Below are positions 60,901-64,000 of a DNA stretch of 64,000 nucleotides, in pieces. The position numbers and the translations under genes were made by a program. Within the stretch, counting starts at the first letter, position 1, and every line of letters starts with the position of its first letter. Origin of the DNA: Thomasclavelia ramosa DSM 1402 (GTDB lineage: Bacteria; Bacillota_I; Bacilli_A; Erysipelotrichales; Coprobacillaceae); assembly GCF_014131695.1 (NCBI RefSeq), contig NZ_CP036346.1, forward strand, positions 744,001 to 808,000, read 5' to 3'. The notes below the pieces were generated by a model, which saw only the letters and a list, made by a program, of their open reading frames with translations, was not told where the DNA came from and ran no database searches.

Positions 60901-61317
60901 ATGTTGGATGTTGGTTTGGAATTAAATGTTTTATTTGATGATCCGTTTTGGATTGGAGTATTTTATTTAACAAATGGAGATAAGTGTTACGTTGAACGAG
61001 TTGTGTTCGGTCAAGAGCCAAGTGATGGTGAGATATATGTTTATTTTTTAAATAATTACCATAAACTTAATTTTGTTGCTGAGTTCAAAGCGAAACATAA
61101 AGATAAACCAAAAAATCCTAAGCGATTACAACGGATGATTAGAAAACAATCTATGAACTTACAAACAGGTACTAAATCGATGCAAGCGTTGAAACGACAA
61201 TATGAGCAAAATAAGGCAAAGAATAAAATTATTCGTCGTGAGCAGCGAACGGCTGAAAAAGAGCATCTATTTGTATTGAAACAGCAAAAACGTAAAGCGA
61301 AACATCGGGGCCATTAG
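60901..61317 (+). CDS. yjdF: YjdF family protein (DUF2992)
   Basis: The 138-residue protein matches YjdF: an N-terminal beta part (VLFDDPFWIGVFYLTNGDKC, RVVFGQEPSDGEIYVYFLNN) and a basic helical tail (KPKNPKRLQRMIRKQ, QYEQNKAKNKIIRREQRTA, KQQKRKAKHRGH). Function is not known, but its expression in Firmicutes is linked to azaaromatic sensing by the yjdF riboswitch, and a leader of that kind lies directly upstream. Length is normal for the family. Confidence 0.88.
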   Translation: MLDVGLELNVLFDDPFWIGVFYLTNGDKCYVERVVFGQEPSDGEIYVYFLNNYHKLNFVAEFKAKHKDKPKNPKRLQRMIRKQSMNLQTGTKSMQALKRQYEQNKAKNKIIRREQRTAEKEHLFVLKQQKRKAKHRGH

Positions 61318-61326
61318 GCCCTTTTG
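61308..61326 (+). terminator. terminator of yjdF
   Basis: GGGCC-ATTA-GGCCC with T4; short but GC-rich; overlaps the stop codon. Confidence 0.6.
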
Positions 61327-61366
61327 TTACAATTTCCCGGGAAATGTAAAATAATGAGGTAATAAA

Positions 61367-61939
61367 ATGGTCAAACGAGTAATAATTGGATTTGGAATAT
61401 TGAATCTACTAGCATTTTTATTAGTATTTAAAAAACCATATAAAAAACAGCGTTATAAAAAATATGATTGTGCGATTATTTGTGGTTATCCTGCTAATAT
61501 CGATGGTGAGCCATCAACAATTATGAAATCACGGGTTGAAATGGGTGTTACTTTATATAAAAAAGATAAGATTAAATTTTTAATCTTATCTGGTGGGGCA
61601 GTTAAAAATGAATATCAGGAAGCGAAAATAATGGCTTCATATGCAATTAGTTTAGGGGTAAAAAAAGAAGATATCCTTATCGAGGGACAATCTCGAAGTA
61701 CATATCATAATTTGATGTATAGCCGCGATATAATGCAGATAAATGGATTGAAAAATGCTCTAGTTGTTACAAATAGCTGGCATTTACGAAAGGCAGATCA
61801 TTATGCTCGGAAATTCAAATTAGATTATGCCATGGTCAGTGCTTCAGCACCGAAATCATACTGTTGGATTAAAGTCGTGGTTCTGCATCTAGGAACTAAT
61901 ATAAAAATGTATTACAATTTATTCAAAGGATATTATTAA
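61367..61939 (+). CDS. YdcF/SanA-like DUF218 protein
   Basis: The 190-residue protein has an N-terminal membrane helix (about 4-20) and a DUF218 domain: CAIICGYPANIDGEPSTIM, FLILSGGAVKNEYQEA, the E-x-x-S-R-S-T-Y-H-N signature in IEGQSRSTYHNLMYS and VVTNSWHLRKADHYARKF. Family members include SanA and YdcF and are linked to envelope integrity; biochemical activity is uncertain. It ends 1 bp before the convergent lipoprotein gene. Confidence 0.88.
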   Translation: MVKRVIIGFGILNLLAFLLVFKKPYKKQRYKKYDCAIICGYPANIDGEPSTIMKSRVEMGVTLYKKDKIKFLILSGGAVKNEYQEAKIMASYAISLGVKKEDILIEGQSRSTYHNLMYSRDIMQINGLKNALVVTNSWHLRKADHYARKFKLDYAMVSASAPKSYCWIKVVVLHLGTNIKMYYNLFKGYY

Positions 61940-62761
61940 TTATTTATTCAGATATTTATTATTTTCAAAAACGAGTGGCAAACCGTCATTTTCATCTCCT
62001 TTGAGATCGTTTCGAGTTAATAAATACGTTTTTAATTCACTTCGGCTATTAAATTTTGTCACCTGATAAGGATAAAAACAACCGTATTTTTCAATAAAAT
62101 ATAAACCGTCATTGCTATCAATTAAAACACCACAGTGGCTAACAAAGCGACGGTTATCTGCGGAAGAGTGAAGCCACAAGGTAATCAATGATGCTTTTTG
62201 GTTTTGTTTTACGCTAAAGTCACGATCACTAAATGTTTTTTCAATTTGATTGATATGAGAAATTTCATTATTTTTTATGCCGGTAACAGAAATGCTGTTA
62301 AAAGTAGTAATGAATTTTAAACGATCTTCTTGGCTCATTGAATACTGATCAATAGTATCAATTAAATTTAAATTAAACATAATATATGAGTCATCTGCGT
62401 GACCGCTATTATTAGTATAAATTAGGTTTTTTATTAAGATAAATGAAGGAATTAGTGAATTAGAATCGTTTTGATCACTTATTTCAACTGGGCTATTATA
62501 TTTAAAATATTGGTAATCTGGTTGTTCTCTTTCTAAAGTTTCAAAATCACCAATTAAGGGTGTAGCGTGCTGATTAAAGGTATTAACATAGGAAAAGAAT
62601 TGTTTAATATTCTCTTTGGGGAGGTCAGCTTCATTTAAAATATTAGTAAGTTTATTTTGACTGGCTTGATTACCAAGATTGCTATATAAAATTGGCTTGT
62701 CTTTAGAGCATCCTGTTATCATAAGCAGGCATAGTAAAATTATTGATAGTTTTTTACACAT
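61940..62761 (-). CDS. DUF4300 family lipoprotein
   Basis: The 273-residue protein has a lipoprotein signal with lipobox MITGC (Cys18) and the DUF4300 pattern LYSNLGNQASQNKLTNILNE near the N-terminus, then FFSYVNTFNQHATPL and SLITLWLHSSADNRRFVSHC and GVLIDSNDGLYFIEKYGC. These are extracytoplasmic proteins of unknown function in Firmicutes. It is convergent with the DUF218 gene; no clear terminator lies between them. Confidence 0.8.
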   Translation of the reverse strand: MCKKLSIILLCLLMITGCSKDKPILYSNLGNQASQNKLTNILNEADLPKENIKQFFSYVNTFNQHATPLIGDFETLEREQPDYQYFKYNSPVEISDQNDSNSLIPSFILIKNLIYTNNSGHADDSYIMFNLNLIDTIDQYSMSQEDRLKFITTFNSISVTGIKNNEISHINQIEKTFSDRDFSVKQNQKASLITLWLHSSADNRRFVSHCGVLIDSNDGLYFIEKYGCFYPYQVTKFNSRSELKTYLLTRNDLKGDENDGLPLVFENNKYLNK

Positions 62762-62877
62762 AAACAGCCCTCCTTTTATCTAAATTATATAGAGTATTTT
62801 TCTTAAAAACAATTATCTATATCTTAATATTCATTAAGTCTGTGATATAATATCCTTATAAAAAGGGGGATAGTATA

Positions 62878-63396
62878 ATGAATGAAACAATCAATAATTT
62901 AATTACACGTCGAAGTGTTCGAAGCTTCCAAAAAGAGCAAATTAGCGAAGAACAATTGAATGAAATTTTGACGGCTGGAACATATGCAGCCTCAGGAATG
63001 GGACGTCAATCTGCAATTATGGTAGTTATTCAAAATCCTGAGATAATTAAGCGGCTATCAAAATTGAATGCGGCAATAATGGATAGTGAAAACGATCCTT
63101 TTTATGGAGCACCAACAGTGGTAGTCGTTTTAGGGGATTCAACGATTGGAACATATTTAGAAGATGGTGCGTTAGTAATGGGGAATCTTTTAAATGCAGC
63201 CAATGCAGTTGGCGTAGATTCTTGTTGGATTCATCGTGCCAAAGAAGTTTTTATGAGTACTGAGGGAAAAGAATTGTTAAAGCAGTGGGGCATTGATGAA
63301 AAGTATGTAGGAATCGGTAATTGTATTTTAGGTTATGGTAAAGAACCGAAACCAGAAGCTAAACCGCGAAAAGATAATTATATTTATCATGTCTAG
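62878..63396 (+). CDS. nitroreductase family protein
   Basis: The 172-residue protein has the FMN-binding motifs of the nitroreductase fold: RRSVRSFQKEQISEEQLNEIL, GMGRQSAIMVVIQNPE and GNLLNAANAVGVDSCWIHRAKE, with YVGIGNCILGYGKEP at the end. It probably forms an FMN dimer and reduces quinones, nitro compounds or similar acceptors with NAD(P)H. Promoter: extended -10 near 62850. Confidence 0.93.
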   Translation: MNETINNLITRRSVRSFQKEQISEEQLNEILTAGTYAASGMGRQSAIMVVIQNPEIIKRLSKLNAAIMDSENDPFYGAPTVVVVLGDSTIGTYLEDGALVMGNLLNAANAVGVDSCWIHRAKEVFMSTEGKELLKQWGIDEKYVGIGNCILGYGKEPKPEAKPRKDNYIYHV

Positions 63397-63419
63397 GAAT
63401 CGCAAAGATTCCTTTTTTT
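63395..63419 (+). terminator. terminator of the nitroreductase gene
   Basis: AGGAATC-N5-GATTCCT with T6. Confidence 0.75.
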
Positions 63420-63436
63420 AAAAGAGAGTGAATGCA

Positions 63437-63562
63437 ATGAAGTATGTATTAACTCATGCAACTGTTTTTGATGGTTATCATGATTATGTGTTGAAACATG
63501 ATCTTAATATCTATCTTGATGAATCATCAATAAAAGCTTTTAGTGTCATCAGGCTAGTTTAA
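63437..63562 (+). pseudogene. truncated N-terminus of an amidohydrolase
   Basis: A 41-codon frame with its own ribosome binding site (AAGAGAGTG) reads MKYVLTHATVFDGYHDYVLK then NIYLDESSIKAF, the opening strands of amidohydrolases (I-x-N-A-x-V-F-D-G), and then stops with no catalytic domain. Downstream a short frame ending GKMIDHPKIKNVGEQLDTLL (to about 63681) looks like another broken coding piece that I do not recognise. Confidence 0.5.
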
Positions 63563-63756
63563 TTTGCACTTTATTACCAGCGGTGTTACTCGCTAATTTT
63601 TCGCTAGAACAGATGTTTGTGGTAAGATGATAGATCATCCAAAAATAAAAAACGTGGGAGAGCAATTAGATACTTTGCTATAAAGATATAAGAGTTAATC
63701 GACTCTTTTATTTTATCTTGTAGATGTGGTAGAATAGAAACAAATTGGAGATGATG

Positions 63757-64000
63757 ATGGTGTATATTGTACAAGTATTAGTAGAACATCCAACCCATGC
63801 TCTTGACACTACTTTTGATTATTTAGCAAATACTGAAATTGCTAGTGGGGTTAGAGTGACAATTGCGTTTGGATATCAACGAATAATCGGATATGTAACG
63901 GGATGTCGTTATAGCAATTCAACAAAAGAGGAATTAGAAGCAGCAGCAGGATTTAAATATCGCTATATTAGTGAAGTTATTGATGAGCGCCCCTTATTAA
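63757..64000 (+). CDS. priA: primosomal protein N' (PriA helicase), partial at window end
   Basis: Only the first 81 residues are in the window: MVYIVQVLVEHPTHALDTTF, DYLANTEIASGVRVTIAFGYQ, RIIGYVTGC. That is the PriA 3'-DNA-binding domain (V-x-x-x-h-P-L-x-x-x-x-F-D-Y ... G-x-R-V-x-V-x-F-G-x-R-x-x-x-G-x-V). Three ATG codons in a row (63751, 63754, 63757) follow TTGGAG; the third gives the best spacing. PriA restarts collapsed replication forks. Confidence 0.85.
   Translation, partial: MVYIVQVLVEHPTHALDTTFDYLANTEIASGVRVTIAFGYQRIIGYVTGCRYSNSTKEELEAAAGFKYRYISEVIDERPLL

Overview
The window is AT-rich, low-GC Firmicute DNA. Its gene content and order suggest the Erysipelotrichales/Coprobacillaceae (Thomasclavelia/Coprobacillus-like). 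That placement is inference from gene content, not from a marker search. Supporting signs are an infC-rpmI-rplT operon with an L20-type leader, Spx, RqcH, a CotD-like spore-coat protein (so probably a spore former), SipW-type signal peptidases and strong AGGAGG ribosome binding sites. No rRNA, tRNA, CRISPR array, intact insertion sequence or prophage was seen.

Layout. 1-7300: aminotransferase (cut by the window edge), RidA, a two-component system, decayed genes, UppP, a hypothetical gene and a GntR-controlled ABC exporter. 7401-11873: a block resembling the Bacillus spx/yjbK/yjbN/yjbO region (Spx, CYTH protein, NAD kinase, RluD-like synthase), then RodA/FtsW and a small EIIB-like membrane protein. 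11919-23817: Sel1-repeat protein, M29 aminopeptidase, membrane protein, release factor 3, a P-type ATPase relative that has lost its catalytic motifs, a second RluA-type synthase and infC-rpmI-rplT. 23885-32814: a MarR-controlled ABC system and a second ABC system whose very large permease carries a heptad-repeat stalk. 33060-34502: an NlpC/P60 cell-wall hydrolase.

34601-47964 is the most distinctive region. A SARP-like regulator (OmpR-type winged helix, BTAD domain, degenerate GGDEF-like tail) precedes eight TasA/camelysin-like proteins with SipW-type signal peptides, two ER-type signal peptidases, a protein with a noncanonical sortase signal, a repeat protein with a C-terminal membrane anchor, and a vWA-CnaB-vWA protein. 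Four promoters in this region share one strict architecture: AACC-N7-AACC-N9-TATAAT (third and fourth bases of the hexamer vary). The 11-bp direct repeat sits where a -35 box should be, as SARP operators do. This looks like a regulon for an extracellular fibre or adhesin system that is local to the window.

48005-64000: a PemK-like orphan, the NAD(P)H-hydrate repair enzyme, a 1855-residue soluble PAS/GGDEF/EAL protein, PgeF, a CotD-like protein, RqcH, guanylate kinase, a YjdF gene behind a probable yjdF riboswitch, a DUF218 protein, a DUF4300 lipoprotein, a nitroreductase and the start of priA.

All calls come from reading the sequence. No homology search or RNA covariance model was run.
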